Source of the DNA: Pseudoramibacter faecis
GTDB lineage: Bacteria; Bacillota; Clostridia; Eubacteriales; Eubacteriaceae
Reading direction: 5' to 3'
DNA: 64,000 nt
Assembly (NCBI RefSeq): GCF_036289405.1
Contig: NZ_JAYFFI010000007.1
Coordinates: 29,959 to 93,958, forward strand
Shown here one piece after another: positions 33,696-41,045 of this stretch; position 1 is the first letter of the stretch, and each line of letters begins with the position of its first letter. The notes under the pieces are model-generated. The model made no database searches. It was not told the origin of the DNA and saw only the letters and a program-made list of their open reading frames with translations. The translations under genes were made by a program, and so were the position numbers.

Positions 33696-34126
33696 ACGTA
33701 ACAGAAGCCTTAATTGCAGATATTGTGCACCGGGTAATGGAAGCCGGCGATTTTCTTCAGGGCGATCAACCCTTTAGAAAAGAAAGGGATCCCAGCGGGA
33801 TAACCCGTATTCAAGTATCGACCGTGAAATGTGAACCTTTTGAAGGCAGAGAAGATGTGCGGCTGAAAGACGTGATGACGCTTGAAGAAGCGCCGCGGAT
33901 GGGAGCCGGCATCATGGAAGTCGACCATACGGATTTTGAATGGACATTAAGCTACGACGAATATGACATAATTCTTGAAGGGACATTGGAGATTGTGATC
34001 GACGGTCGAGTTGTGAGCGGAGAAGCGGGAGACATCCTCTATGTCCCGAAGGGCAGTCATATCCATTTTCGTTCGCCCAACAAAGCCCGCTTTGCTTACT
34101 TCGTTTATCCGGCGGACTGGCAATGA
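33692..34126 (+). CDS. eutQ: EutQ-like cupin, short form
   Basis: EutQ of Salmonella is a cupin that can act as an acetate kinase. This 144-residue protein keeps the cupin domain: EWTLSYDEYDIILEGTLEIVIDG near 87-110 and GEAGDILYVPKGSHIHF near 112-128. It lacks the extra N-terminal ITE-type domain of the Salmonella protein. Instead it starts with VTEALIADIVHRVMEAGDF, an amphipathic helix much like the encapsulation peptide of EutC. The ATG overlaps the eutH stop by 4 bases. It is the last gene of the operon. Confidence 0.88.
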   Translation: MNVTEALIADIVHRVMEAGDFLQGDQPFRKERDPSGITRIQVSTVKCEPFEGREDVRLKDVMTLEEAPRMGAGIMEVDHTDFEWTLSYDEYDIILEGTLEIVIDGRVVSGEAGDILYVPKGSHIHFRSPNKARFAYFVYPADWQ

Positions 34127-34308
34127 TGAGCCGTATTTTGGTTTTGCAGCTGCATCAAGCAGCTGCAGCCCCTTTGAAAATAATATTGACATGGTGCTTA
34201 GCGAATCACCCGGCGCGATCCACACACCACAGCGCCGGATGTTCGGATAGGAATCACACCTCCATATCCATATAAATTTCGGGGAATACCCGGCAGGCAC
34301 CGCCTCAT
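34127..34308 (+). other. Hairpin-rich 3' region after eutQ
   Basis: No gene is seen. Two strong hairpins are present: TGCAGCTG with CAGCTGCA around a 7-base loop at 34145-34167, and CCGGCGC with GCGCCGG at 34210-34238. A TTGACA at 34186 has no matching -10 box. The stretch could be a 3' untranslated region or an unrecognised RNA leading into the terminator at 34309-34347. Confidence 0.5.
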
Positions 34309-34347
34309 AAAACCATCGGTTTTCATCAAATCGTCCGATGGTTTTTT
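34309..34347 (+). terminator. Terminator after the eut operon
   Basis: AAACCATCGG and CCGATGGTTTTTTT form an 8-9 bp stem with a 15-base loop and a seven-T tract. It ends the eut transcription unit about 180 bases after eutQ. Confidence 0.85.
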
Positions 34348-34423
34348 TGATGATTGCACCCTTAGGATGTGTTTATTGAAAAATCATGTACGCCAAAAAA
34401 TACATAAAAAAACAAGAGAGGAC

Positions 34424-34452
34424 TTGTCGATTGTATACATGATTGATACAAT
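34424..34452 (+). promoter_or_regulatory. Promoter of ilvE with overlapping operator-like inverted repeat
   Basis: TTGTCG and TACAAT are separated by exactly 17 bases. ATTGTAT at 34430-34436 and ATACAAT at 34446-34452 form a perfect 7-bp inverted repeat that covers the spacer and the -10 box. The half-site TTGTATACA is like the operators of some GntR-family repressors. The regulator is unknown. Confidence 0.7.
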
Positions 34453-34527
34453 GGAAGCATTCTATAAATCACCATGCGACAAGCTGTCGCCGTCTGGCGA
34501 ATCTGATAAACGAAGAGGAGAACAACC

Positions 34528-35592
34528 ATGGAAATTAAGGTTACCAAAACGACCCATCCCAAAGAAAAACCGGATCAAAACCAGTTGCCCTTTGGCCGGA
34601 TCTTTACCGACCACATGTTCACAATGGATTATGATAGCGAAAAGGGTTGGCACAATGCCCAGATCGAACCTTACGGCCCGATCACCCTGGAACCGTCCGC
34701 CTGCGTTTTTCACTATGCCCAGGAAGTGTTTGAGGGGCTGAAGGCCTACAAGACGCCGGACGGCCATGTGCAGATGTTTCGCCCGCAGGAAAACTTCGCT
34801 CGGATGAACCGCTCGAATAAGCGGATGTGCATTCCGGAAATTGACGAAGCTTTCGTGCTTGACGCGCTCAAGCAGTTGGTCGAACTCGACAAGGACTGGG
34901 TGCCCACCGCCCCGGGCACGGCGCTTTATATCCGTCCCTTTGTTTTTGCCACGGAAGAATACATCGGCGTCCACGTATCCAATAGCTATAAATTTTTCAT
35001 CATCCTTTGCCCGGTCGGCGCCTATTACGAAGAGGGTCTCAAGCCGGCGATGATGCATATCGAGCAGGTCTATGCCCGGACGGTGGTCGGCGGCACCGGG
35101 GAAGCCAAATGCGGCGGCAACTACGCCGGCTCGCTGGCGGCGACCGAAAAAGCCAATGCCGAAGGCTACGAAGAAACCCTGTGGCTCGACGGCGCCACCC
35201 GCAAAGACATTGAAGAAGTCGGTTCCTGCAATGTAATGTTCCACATCGACGGCAAGTTTGTCACGCCTAGGCTGACAGGCACCATCCTGCCGGGGATCAC
35301 CCGCAAGTCCATCATTGAACTGCTCAAGAGCTGGGGCGAAACCGTTGAAGAACGCATCTTGCCCATCGAAGAACTGGTGGCAGACTATCACGCCGGCAAG
35401 GTGGAAGAGGTGTTCGGCATGGGGACGGCTGCCGTGGTGGCACCCATCGGCAAGCTCAACTACAATGGCGAGGATATGGTTTTCAACGATGACAAGATCG
35501 GTCCTTACGCGCAGAAGATTTACGACACCCTCTGCGGCATTCAGCGCGGCACCGTCGAAGACAGCTTCGGCTGGATCGAAAAGGTCTGTTAA
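34528..35592 (+). CDS. ilvE: Branched-chain amino acid aminotransferase
   Basis: IlvE transfers the amino group between glutamate and the branched-chain keto acids. The 354-residue, PLP fold-type IV protein is of the longer bacterial BCAT-II type. Seen in order are EVFEGLKAYKTPDG near 71, RMNRSNKRMCIP near 92, the Schiff-base lysine in AKCGGNYAGS near 195, and PRLTGTILPGITRKSI near 245. GAAGAGGAG lies 8 bases before the ATG. It is a single gene with its own promoter. Confidence 0.96.
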   Translation: MEIKVTKTTHPKEKPDQNQLPFGRIFTDHMFTMDYDSEKGWHNAQIEPYGPITLEPSACVFHYAQEVFEGLKAYKTPDGHVQMFRPQENFARMNRSNKRMCIPEIDEAFVLDALKQLVELDKDWVPTAPGTALYIRPFVFATEEYIGVHVSNSYKFFIILCPVGAYYEEGLKPAMMHIEQVYARTVVGGTGEAKCGGNYAGSLAATEKANAEGYEETLWLDGATRKDIEEVGSCNVMFHIDGKFVTPRLTGTILPGITRKSIIELLKSWGETVEERILPIEELVADYHAGKVEEVFGMGTAAVVAPIGKLNYNGEDMVFNDDKIGPYAQKIYDTLCGIQRGTVEDSFGWIEKVC

Positions 35593-35637
35593 AGGCGGCT
35601 TTGACTGATCTGACAGAGAAATGTACCAATAAAAATC

Positions 35638-35666
35638 TTGACAGGGGTGAAAGCCCCTGTTATAAT
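35638..35666 (+). promoter_or_regulatory. Consensus promoter of the tRNA-Ser genes
   Basis: TTGACA and TATAAT, both perfect, are separated by 17 bases. The spacer contains a hairpin, ACAGGGG-TGAAAG-CCCCTGT, so the same bases may also end ilvE transcription. The -10 box ends 35 bases before the first tRNA. Confidence 0.9.
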
Positions 35667-35701
35667 TTGTTGTGCATTCTTGGCGATGCAGGAATGCCCG
35701 C

Positions 35702-35790
35702 CGAGAGGTATCGAAGTGGTCATAACGAGGCGGTCTTGAAAACCGTTTGGGCGCAAGCCCGCGTGGGTTCGAATCCCACCCTCTCGGCCA
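35702..35790 (+). tRNA. tRNA-Ser (anticodon UGA)
   Basis: The acceptor stem CGAGAGG pairs with CCTCTCG, followed by discriminator G and encoded CCA. The anticodon loop CTTGAAA lies in GCGGTCTTGAAAACCG, giving anticodon TGA. A long variable arm (GGGCGCAAGCCC) is typical of class II serine tRNAs, and the T arm is GTGGG-TTCGAAT-CCCAC. Confidence 0.96.
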
Positions 35791-35853
35791 TAATAATAGA
35801 ATAACAGGAGCCGCTCAAAACCCATCAGTCGGGAGCGGCGATCCGCGAGGCAT

Positions 35854-35945
35854 GGAGAAGTACTCAAGTTGGCTGAAGAGGCGCCCCTGCTAAGGGTGTA
35901 GGTCGTTAACGCGGCGCGAGGGTTCAAATCCCTCCTTCTCCGCCA
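35854..35945 (+). tRNA. tRNA-Ser (anticodon GCU)
   Basis: The acceptor stem GGAGAAG pairs with CTTCTCC, followed by G and encoded CCA. The anticodon loop CTGCTAA gives anticodon GCT. The long variable arm (GTAGGTCGTTAACGCGGC) marks a class II serine tRNA. It lies 63 bases after tRNA-Ser(UGA) and probably shares its transcript; a GCCGCTC/GAGCGGC hairpin lies between them. Confidence 0.96.
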
Positions 35946-35960
35946 TTTTAAATATCGAAG

Positions 35961-35986
35961 CGAAGTCCTTTGGGGCTTCGTTTTTT
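35961..35986 (+). terminator. Terminator of the tRNA-Ser unit
   Basis: CGAAGTCC and GGGGCTTCG form a stem with a short loop, followed by six T, 15 bases after the second tRNA. Confidence 0.85.
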
Positions 35987-36324
35987 CTTTGCGGGAAATC
36001 AGCCGGCTGCGGACAAGGGATCGGGAATGGGCGGCATCGCAAATGTAAAAAATGGAACAAATCGCTTTGGCGGATGTTGCGATTTGTAAAATAGAGCACC
36101 GGCAAAAGCAAAAAAGTATAGGCAATGAAAATAATTTCAGGAATTTAAAGGATAATTTTCGGGGAAATGCATGAAAATGATTAAAAACCCCAACAAATTG
36201 CCATTAAACAATGAATAAATGAACATATAAAAATCAAAAATGTCGTTCTCGTGTTTAAAGCATGCCAATTCAAAATCTGTGCCAAAAAATTCATCAGATG
36301 GATCGGCAAATTTGATCACTAATC
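35987..36324. other. AT-rich stretch without a recognisable gene
   Basis: These 340 bases are clearly richer in A and T than the flanking genes. No frame has a ribosome binding site plus recognisable protein text; a 91-codon frame on the minus strand (36137-36412) looks random. The stretch holds one clear inverted repeat (36057-36087). It may be a decayed gene or an untranslated region. Confidence 0.5.
36057..36087. repeat. 9-bp inverted repeat in the AT-rich stretch
   Basis: ACAAATCGC and its exact reverse complement GCGATTTGT are separated by 13 bases. No T tract follows on either side. Confidence 0.5.
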
Positions 36325-36353
36325 TTGACAGATTATAAGGTGATAGGTATGAT
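36325..36353 (+). promoter_or_regulatory. Promoter of the cbiMNQO/cobamide operon
   Basis: TTGACA and TATGAT are separated by exactly 17 bases. Transcription would start near 36360, giving a 240-base leader before cbiM. Confidence 0.8.
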
Positions 36354-36359
36354 CTAAAG

Positions 36360-36602
36360 CAATATAAAATTCGTGGCTCACAGGATCTGCACCGGCGTAG
36401 AAATAGCGCCAATGCACCGTCATCCGTTAGCGCTCTCGCTATATGATTGTCTGGGAAAACACAATCCTGTAATAATTATCTTTTGATTATTCGCAAAAGA
36501 CGCGGTGGGGAAGTGACGGCGTTTGGCGAAGTCTCAGGGGATCGTTTTGAGGGAAGCCTTTGAGCGCGTGATTTTTATAAATTCTTAATTAGGAGGTTTT
36601 TT
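36360..36602 (+). promoter_or_regulatory. Long structured leader of cbiM, possible unrecognised riboswitch
   Basis: The leader can fold into a chain of hairpins. These are GGAT/ATCC, TGCA/TGCA and GGCG/CGCC nested at 36383-36425; TAGCG-CTCT-CGCTA at 36428-36441; GATTGT/ACAATC with a 10-base loop at 36445-36466; AATAAT/ATTATT at 36471-36491; and GGC..CTCA/TGAG..GCC at 36525-36558. No B12 box or other class I cobalamin riboswitch element is present, and I see no U-tract terminator. AGGAGG lies 6 bases before the cbiM ATG. Control by cobalt, nickel or a corrinoid is plausible from the downstream genes but not shown. Confidence 0.5.
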
Positions 36603-37361
36603 ATGTCACAATCTTTGTCTAAGAAACAAAAATGGGTCGTTGCGGCGTCCATCGCCTTTGCCATTTGCTTTGGTGTGATGCCGGCGGCAAATGCCATGCA
36701 CATCATGGAAGGTTACCTTCCGGCCAGCCTCTGTGTATTCTGGGGTGTGGTGGCGTTGCCGTTTGTCATCTGGGGGTTTTTCTCCATTCGTAAAACGGTC
36801 AATGCGAATCGCCGCACCATTTCGCTGATGGCCATGGCCGGTGCTTTCATCTTCGTGATTTCTTCTCTGAAGATTCCGTCTGTGACGGGCTCCTGCTCGC
36901 ACATGACTGGGACGGGCCTCGGCGCGTTGCTCTTCGGGCCGGCCGCGGTGGCTGTCCTCGGCTTGATTGTGTTGCTGTTTCAGGCCATTCTGCTGGCGCA
37001 CGGCGGCTTGACCACCATTGGGGCGAACTGTTTTTCGATGGCTATTGCAGGGCCGTTCGTTTCTTTCGGCCTTTACAAACTGATGGACAAAGCGCATGTT
37101 AACCGCAAAGTGAATATCTTCCTGGCTTGCGCCTTAGGGGATCTTTTCACCTATTGCGTGACGGCCGTGCAGATGGCGTGGGCCCATCATTCCAATGTCG
37201 GCTTTGGGGCGGCTTTTGTTTCCAATATGGGCGTTTACGCTGCGACTCAGGTGCCGCTGGCGATCATCGAAGGGATTCTGTCGGTTATTATCATCATGGC
37301 GCTCGAATCCTATGCTACGGCTGAAATGAAGGCGATTGGTTTCTTGGGAGGAGCAGAATAA
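36603..37361 (+). CDS. cbiM: Cobalt ECF transporter S component CbiM
   Basis: CbiM binds Co2+ and, with CbiN, Q and O, imports it for corrin synthesis. The 252-residue protein has a signal peptide ending ANA, after which the mature chain starts MHIMEGYLP. The Met1/His2 N terminus is the metal-binding feature of this family. Further metal-site text, GSCSHMTGTGLGALLFGP, lies near 97-114, and HGGLTTIGANCFSMAIAGP near 137-155. About seven membrane segments are present. AGGAGG precedes the ATG. It is the first gene of the cobamide run and ends in TAATG overlapping cbiN. Confidence 0.96.
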   Translation: MSQSLSKKQKWVVAASIAFAICFGVMPAANAMHIMEGYLPASLCVFWGVVALPFVIWGFFSIRKTVNANRRTISLMAMAGAFIFVISSLKIPSVTGSCSHMTGTGLGALLFGPAAVAVLGLIVLLFQAILLAHGGLTTIGANCFSMAIAGPFVSFGLYKLMDKAHVNRKVNIFLACALGDLFTYCVTAVQMAWAHHSNVGFGAAFVSNMGVYAATQVPLAIIEGILSVIIIMALESYATAEMKAIGFLGGAE

Positions 37362-37681
37362 TGTCTAAAAACAAAAAAACAGCTTTAATCCTGTTACTCG
37401 TGTGTGTCGTGATTGCGGTGATTCCGTTCTTCGCATTGTCCGGCAAGGCCGAATTCGGCGGCTCTGACGATGCCGGCGGAACCTTGGTCGAAAAGAACGA
37501 TAGTGCCTATAAGCCCTGGGCAACCCCGATTCTTGAAAAAGCCATCGGCGGCGAATTGCCGGGCGAAATCGAATCGCTGCTCTTCTGCGTGCAGACAGGT
37601 ATCGGTGTTGGCATTATGGCGTTCTTCCTGGGACGTTTTGTCGAACGTAAAAAACTTGGCAAAGAAGAGCAGGAACTCTGA
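37361..37681 (+). CDS. cbiN: Cobalt ECF transporter accessory protein CbiN
   Basis: This 106-residue protein has the CbiN layout: an N-terminal membrane helix (TALILLLVCVVIAVIPFFAL), a short extracytoplasmic loop with FGGSDDAGGTLVEKNDSAYKPW and a second helix (FCVQTGIGVGIMAFFLGRFV). It stimulates cobalt uptake by CbiM. It overlaps the cbiM stop by one base. Confidence 0.93.
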   Translation: MSKNKKTALILLLVCVVIAVIPFFALSGKAEFGGSDDAGGTLVEKNDSAYKPWATPILEKAIGGELPGEIESLLFCVQTGIGVGIMAFFLGRFVERKKLGKEEQEL

Positions 37682-37711
37682 GGCTTTGTGCCCAAATTGA
37701 TAAAAGCATTG

Positions 37712-37772
37712 AGGGGCTGGGAGGCGTTCGCGTCTTTCAGCCCTTCTTTACAGCAGCATTGATGAGTGCTGC
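37712..37772 (+). repeat. Two hairpins between cbiN and cbiQ
   Basis: AGGGGCTG pairs with CAGCCCTT at 37712-37745, followed by CTTT, and GCAGCA pairs with TGCTGC at 37753-37772. They occupy the 113-base gap before the cbiQ start. They could reduce transcription after cbiMN or stabilise the upstream message. Confidence 0.5.
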
Positions 37773-37794
37773 CGGGCTTTTGAAAGGTCTGAAA

Positions 37795-38730
37795 ATGAAA
37801 TTGAATGTTACCCATTTTCTGTGGCTGGTGCCGCCCCTGTTATTGCTGATCGGCGGAGGGATTTACAAGGCCTATCGGCATCGCGGCGAGGCCCGTCACC
37901 GTCATGGCGGCTTCGGGCACAAACACGGCGAATCAACCCTATCGATCGATACCTATGCCTATAACTCTGCCATTTCCGAATGGAATCCTTCGTTTAAAAT
38001 CGGGTTTGGCATTATTTTGCTGCTGATGTGCATCATTTCAAACAATCCCTATGTTTCCTTCAGTATTATCCTGTTCACTTTTTTTGTGACTGTGGTTCTC
38101 GGAGAACAGGATCTGCACAACTACATCAGTCTTTTGACGATTCCACTGGTCTTTATGATCGCCGGATCGATCTTTGTGCTCTTTGAATTTTCAAAGACGC
38201 CCTACGATAACGCGCTGATCAATTTTTTCGCGCATTGGGGGTATGTGATCATCACGCCTCAAACGCTTTATAACACGGCGATTTTGTGGAGCAAGGCTTT
38301 TGGCGCCATCTCCGCTATGTATATGATATCGCTGTCCACCATGTCGGGCGAGATTTTTTCGGTGCTCAAAAAATGCCATGTGCCGAAGCTGATGATCGAG
38401 CTGATGAATATGATGTACCGCTTTATCTTTATCCTGCTGGACACCAACAGCAAGATGCGCAATTCGGCGGAATCCCGGCTGGGCTATACCAATTTTAGAA
38501 AAGCGCTGTATTCCTTCGGCAGTACGGCCAGCAATCTTTTTGTCGTGTCGATGAAACGGGGCAATCAGTTTTTCGACGCGATGGAGGCCCGCTGCTATGA
38601 CGGAGATCTGCGCTTTCTCGAAGCGAAGAAACCCGTTACACGGGAGCAGCGGCTCTGGGGAGCGCTGCCGCTGGCCTATTTTGTTTTCGTGTGGATCATG
38701 ACTTTCCAAGGAGTGAATTTAAATGTCTGA
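37795..38730 (+). CDS. cbiQ: Cobalt ECF transporter membrane coupling protein CbiQ
   Basis: CbiQ is the T component that links the metal-binding CbiM to the ATPase. The 311-residue protein starts with a membrane helix (FLWLVPPLLLLIGGGIY), then a histidine-rich loop (HRGEARHRHGGFGHKHGE) not usual for CbiQ, then the core domain with about five helices. The coupling motifs are AESRLGYTNFRKAL and DAMEARCYDGDL near the C terminus (A-R-G type). The ATG at 37795 with AAAGGT upstream is preferred over one at 37759. The extra N-terminal helix plus His-rich loop gives a larger than usual protein and may help collect metal. Confidence 0.9.
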   Translation: MKLNVTHFLWLVPPLLLLIGGGIYKAYRHRGEARHRHGGFGHKHGESTLSIDTYAYNSAISEWNPSFKIGFGIILLLMCIISNNPYVSFSIILFTFFVTVVLGEQDLHNYISLLTIPLVFMIAGSIFVLFEFSKTPYDNALINFFAHWGYVIITPQTLYNTAILWSKAFGAISAMYMISLSTMSGEIFSVLKKCHVPKLMIELMNMMYRFIFILLDTNSKMRNSAESRLGYTNFRKALYSFGSTASNLFVVSMKRGNQFFDAMEARCYDGDLRFLEAKKPVTREQRLWGALPLAYFVFVWIMTFQGVNLNV

Positions 38731-39565
38731 ACCGATTTTAAAGGTCAAAGATCTGACCTATACTTATTCCGGCGGCCATCAGGCTCTCAAGGGGATCACC
38801 CTGGACGTGATGCCGGGGGAGAGGGTTTGTGTCGTCGGGAACAACGGCGCCGGCAAATCCACCTTTTTTTTGAACATTAACGGTGTTTTACGGCCGGATT
38901 CCGGCGAAATTTATTTTAAAGGTCAGAAAATCACCGATGACAAAAAGGTGATGAACGAGTTGCGCCGCGGCGTCGGCATCGTTTTTCAGGACGCGGACAA
39001 TCAGATCATCGCGTCGACGGTCATGGGGGAAGTTTCCTTCGGGCCGATGAACCTGGGCCTGCCGGAATCGGAAGTGGCGGCCCGGGTGGATGAAGCGCTG
39101 GCCTATATGAATATTTCCGACTTTAAAAAGCGGGCGCCCCATTATTGCAGCGGCGGTGAAAAGAAGCGCATCACCATCGCGGACATCATTGCCATGCATT
39201 CGGAGGTTATCGTCTTTGACGAGCCGACGGCCGCCTTGGATCCGCTGAACGCGGCGATGCTCGAAGAAGTGCTTGAAAAGCTGGTGGCTCAGCGCAAGAC
39301 CCTGCTGATTTCCACCCACGACATGAATTTTGCCTATCGCTGGGCCGAAAGGCTCATCGTTTTTTCTGCCGGACGGGTGATTGCCGACGGCACACCGATC
39401 GAAATCATGCGCGACAAGGCCGTCTGCGAGCAGGCGAATCTGCGCCGGCCGACGATGCTCGACGTCTATGAGGACATGATCGCCCACGGCATGGCGCCAG
39501 CCGACGGCAGCTATCCGAAGGATGTCGACGAGTTTAATGCCTGGCTGGAGAAGATTGTCCGGTGA
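38723..39565 (+). CDS. cbiO: Cobalt ECF transporter ATPase CbiO
   Basis: CbiO hydrolyses ATP to drive cobalt import. The 280-residue protein has Walker A GNNGAGKST near 37-45, the Q-loop in VFQDADNQIIA near 90, a signature CSGGEKKRITIADIIA near 138 and Walker B VIVFDEPTAALD near 160. The switch histidine is in ISTHDMNF. AAGGAG precedes the ATG, which overlaps cbiQ by 8 bases. Confidence 0.96.
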   Translation: MSEPILKVKDLTYTYSGGHQALKGITLDVMPGERVCVVGNNGAGKSTFFLNINGVLRPDSGEIYFKGQKITDDKKVMNELRRGVGIVFQDADNQIIASTVMGEVSFGPMNLGLPESEVAARVDEALAYMNISDFKKRAPHYCSGGEKKRITIADIIAMHSEVIVFDEPTAALDPLNAAMLEEVLEKLVAQRKTLLISTHDMNFAYRWAERLIVFSAGRVIADGTPIEIMRDKAVCEQANLRRPTMLDVYEDMIAHGMAPADGSYPKDVDEFNAWLEKIVR

Positions 39566-39600
39566 GCGGACGGTGTGCAAACATTTAACAAGAAATTTCA

Positions 39601-39629
39601 TTTAAAGATGACGCGAAGCGCGGTAAAAT
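39601..39629 (+). promoter_or_regulatory. Weak promoter candidate before cbiA
   Basis: TTTAAA and TAAAAT are separated by 17 bases in the 100-base gap between cbiO and cbiA. The -35 is poor. It could provide extra transcription of the biosynthetic genes independent of the cbiM leader. Confidence 0.35.
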
Positions 39630-39665
39630 AAAAATGGCAAACGGCCAAACGAAAGGAGAATGGCG

Positions 39666-41045
39666 ATGCGCGGATTGATGCTGGCAGGAACCAACAGCAA
39701 CGTCGGTAAAACGACGGTGACCATGGGCATCATGGCGGCTTTTAAGAAAAAAGGCTACCGCGTGATGCCGAGCAAAACCGGCCCGGATTATATCGATCCG
39801 ATGTTTCATCATTTTGTGACCGGCGAAGCTTCGACGAATCTTGACACCTGGATGCTCGACCCCGAGATGATCAAGACTCTGTTTTACCGCAGGCTCGGTC
39901 CGGAGGATCTGGCCGTGGTCGAAGGGGTCATGGGGCTTTATGACGGCGCTTCGTCCGGCGGGGAAATCGGTAGCTCGGCCTATTTGTCGAAGGTTTTGGG
40001 CCTGCCGGTGTTTCTGATCATCGACGGTCGGGGCATGTCCACATCCGCGGCGGCTTTGGTGAAGGGCTATGCGGATTTTGATCCGGATGTGCATATTGCC
40101 GGGGTTATTGTCAACCGCATTGCCACAAAATCTCACTACGTTTTGGTGAAAACGGCTATCGAAGATCACACGGGGATTCCCTGCGTGGGGTGGCTGCCGA
40201 ACGACGCGGCGCTGACCCTCGAGAGCCGTCACCTCGGGTTGATTCCGGCGGACGAGCTGACGGATCTGCGCGAGAAGGTGGACCGCGCGGCGGATCTGGT
40301 GCTGGCGCATGTGAATATCGACCGCATGGCGGCGCGCTCCGCCGTCAAGGCGCTGCCGGGCCGGCCGGATCTCTTTGAGGCCTGTGGTAATGCGTACAGT
40401 GATCTGACCATCGCCTATGCCTGGGATAACGCCTTTAACTTTTACTATCACGACAATCTCGAAGCATTGGAAGCTTTGGGGATCACGCTGGTGCCTTTCA
40501 GCCCCCTGACGGCTGAAGACATTCCCGCCGGGGCCGACGGCATTTACCTTGGCGGCGGTTATCCCGAGATCTTCGGGAAAGCCTTTGAAGCCAACAGGGC
40601 TTTTCGCAAGCATTTTCGGAAGCGGCTCGAATCGGGGCTGCCCTGCTATGCCGAATGCGGCGGCCTGATGGTGCTGACTCGAAGCCTTGTGAATAAAGAC
40701 GGCGAGCGCTATGCCGGCGTTGGTTTTTTGCCGGCGGACACGGTGATGACGGCACGGCTGCAGCGCTTTGGCTACGTGGATGTGGCGGCGACGCTGGCCG
40801 GTCGTCGCTTTGGCTTTAAAGCTCACGAATTTCATCATAGCCTGGTGGAGACGAAAATACCCATTCCTCAGATTTATCAATTGTCGAAGCGGGGCAAGAC
40901 CTGGACATGCGGTTATACTCGCGGCAACACCCTGGCCGGCTATCCCCACGTGCATTTTTATGCCGACGGGGCCGATCGCTTCCTGCTCGCCTTGCTGGAC
41001 CGCGTGCGACGGGCGAAGGCGGAAGGGACGGACGGCCATGCGTAG
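39666..41045 (+). CDS. cbiA: Cobyrinic acid a,c-diamide synthase
   Basis: CbiA amidates the a and c side chains of cobyrinic acid using glutamine and ATP. The 459-residue protein starts with a P-loop of the dethiobiotin-synthetase type, AGTNSNVGKTTVTMG near 7-21. The C-terminal class I glutaminase domain has its nucleophile in CYAECGGLMVL near 330 and the partner histidine in HEFHHSLVE near 383. AAAGGAG lies 8 bases before the ATG at 39666; an ATG at 39660 is too close to that site. Confidence 0.95.
   Translation: MRGLMLAGTNSNVGKTTVTMGIMAAFKKKGYRVMPSKTGPDYIDPMFHHFVTGEASTNLDTWMLDPEMIKTLFYRRLGPEDLAVVEGVMGLYDGASSGGEIGSSAYLSKVLGLPVFLIIDGRGMSTSAAALVKGYADFDPDVHIAGVIVNRIATKSHYVLVKTAIEDHTGIPCVGWLPNDAALTLESRHLGLIPADELTDLREKVDRAADLVLAHVNIDRMAARSAVKALPGRPDLFEACGNAYSDLTIAYAWDNAFNFYYHDNLEALEALGITLVPFSPLTAEDIPAGADGIYLGGGYPEIFGKAFEANRAFRKHFRKRLESGLPCYAECGGLMVLTRSLVNKDGERYAGVGFLPADTVMTARLQRFGYVDVAATLAGRRFGFKAHEFHHSLVETKIPIPQIYQLSKRGKTWTCGYTRGNTLAGYPHVHFYADGADRFLLALLDRVRRAKAEGTDGHA

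Noticed and set aside
34250..34347. Possible T-box leader before ilvE (GGCACCGCC followed by a terminator)
   Set aside because: The sequence lacks the conserved GGGTGGNACCGCG core, and a separate promoter for ilvE lies downstream of the terminator.
36137..36412. 91-codon minus-strand frame in the AT-rich stretch
   Set aside because: No ribosome binding site, protein text looks random, and it overlaps the cbiM promoter on the other strand.
36383..36558. Cobalamin or NiCo riboswitch before cbiM
   Set aside because: No B12 box, no GGTGCAAATCC element and none of the NiCo core that I can recall; kept only as an unclassified structured leader.
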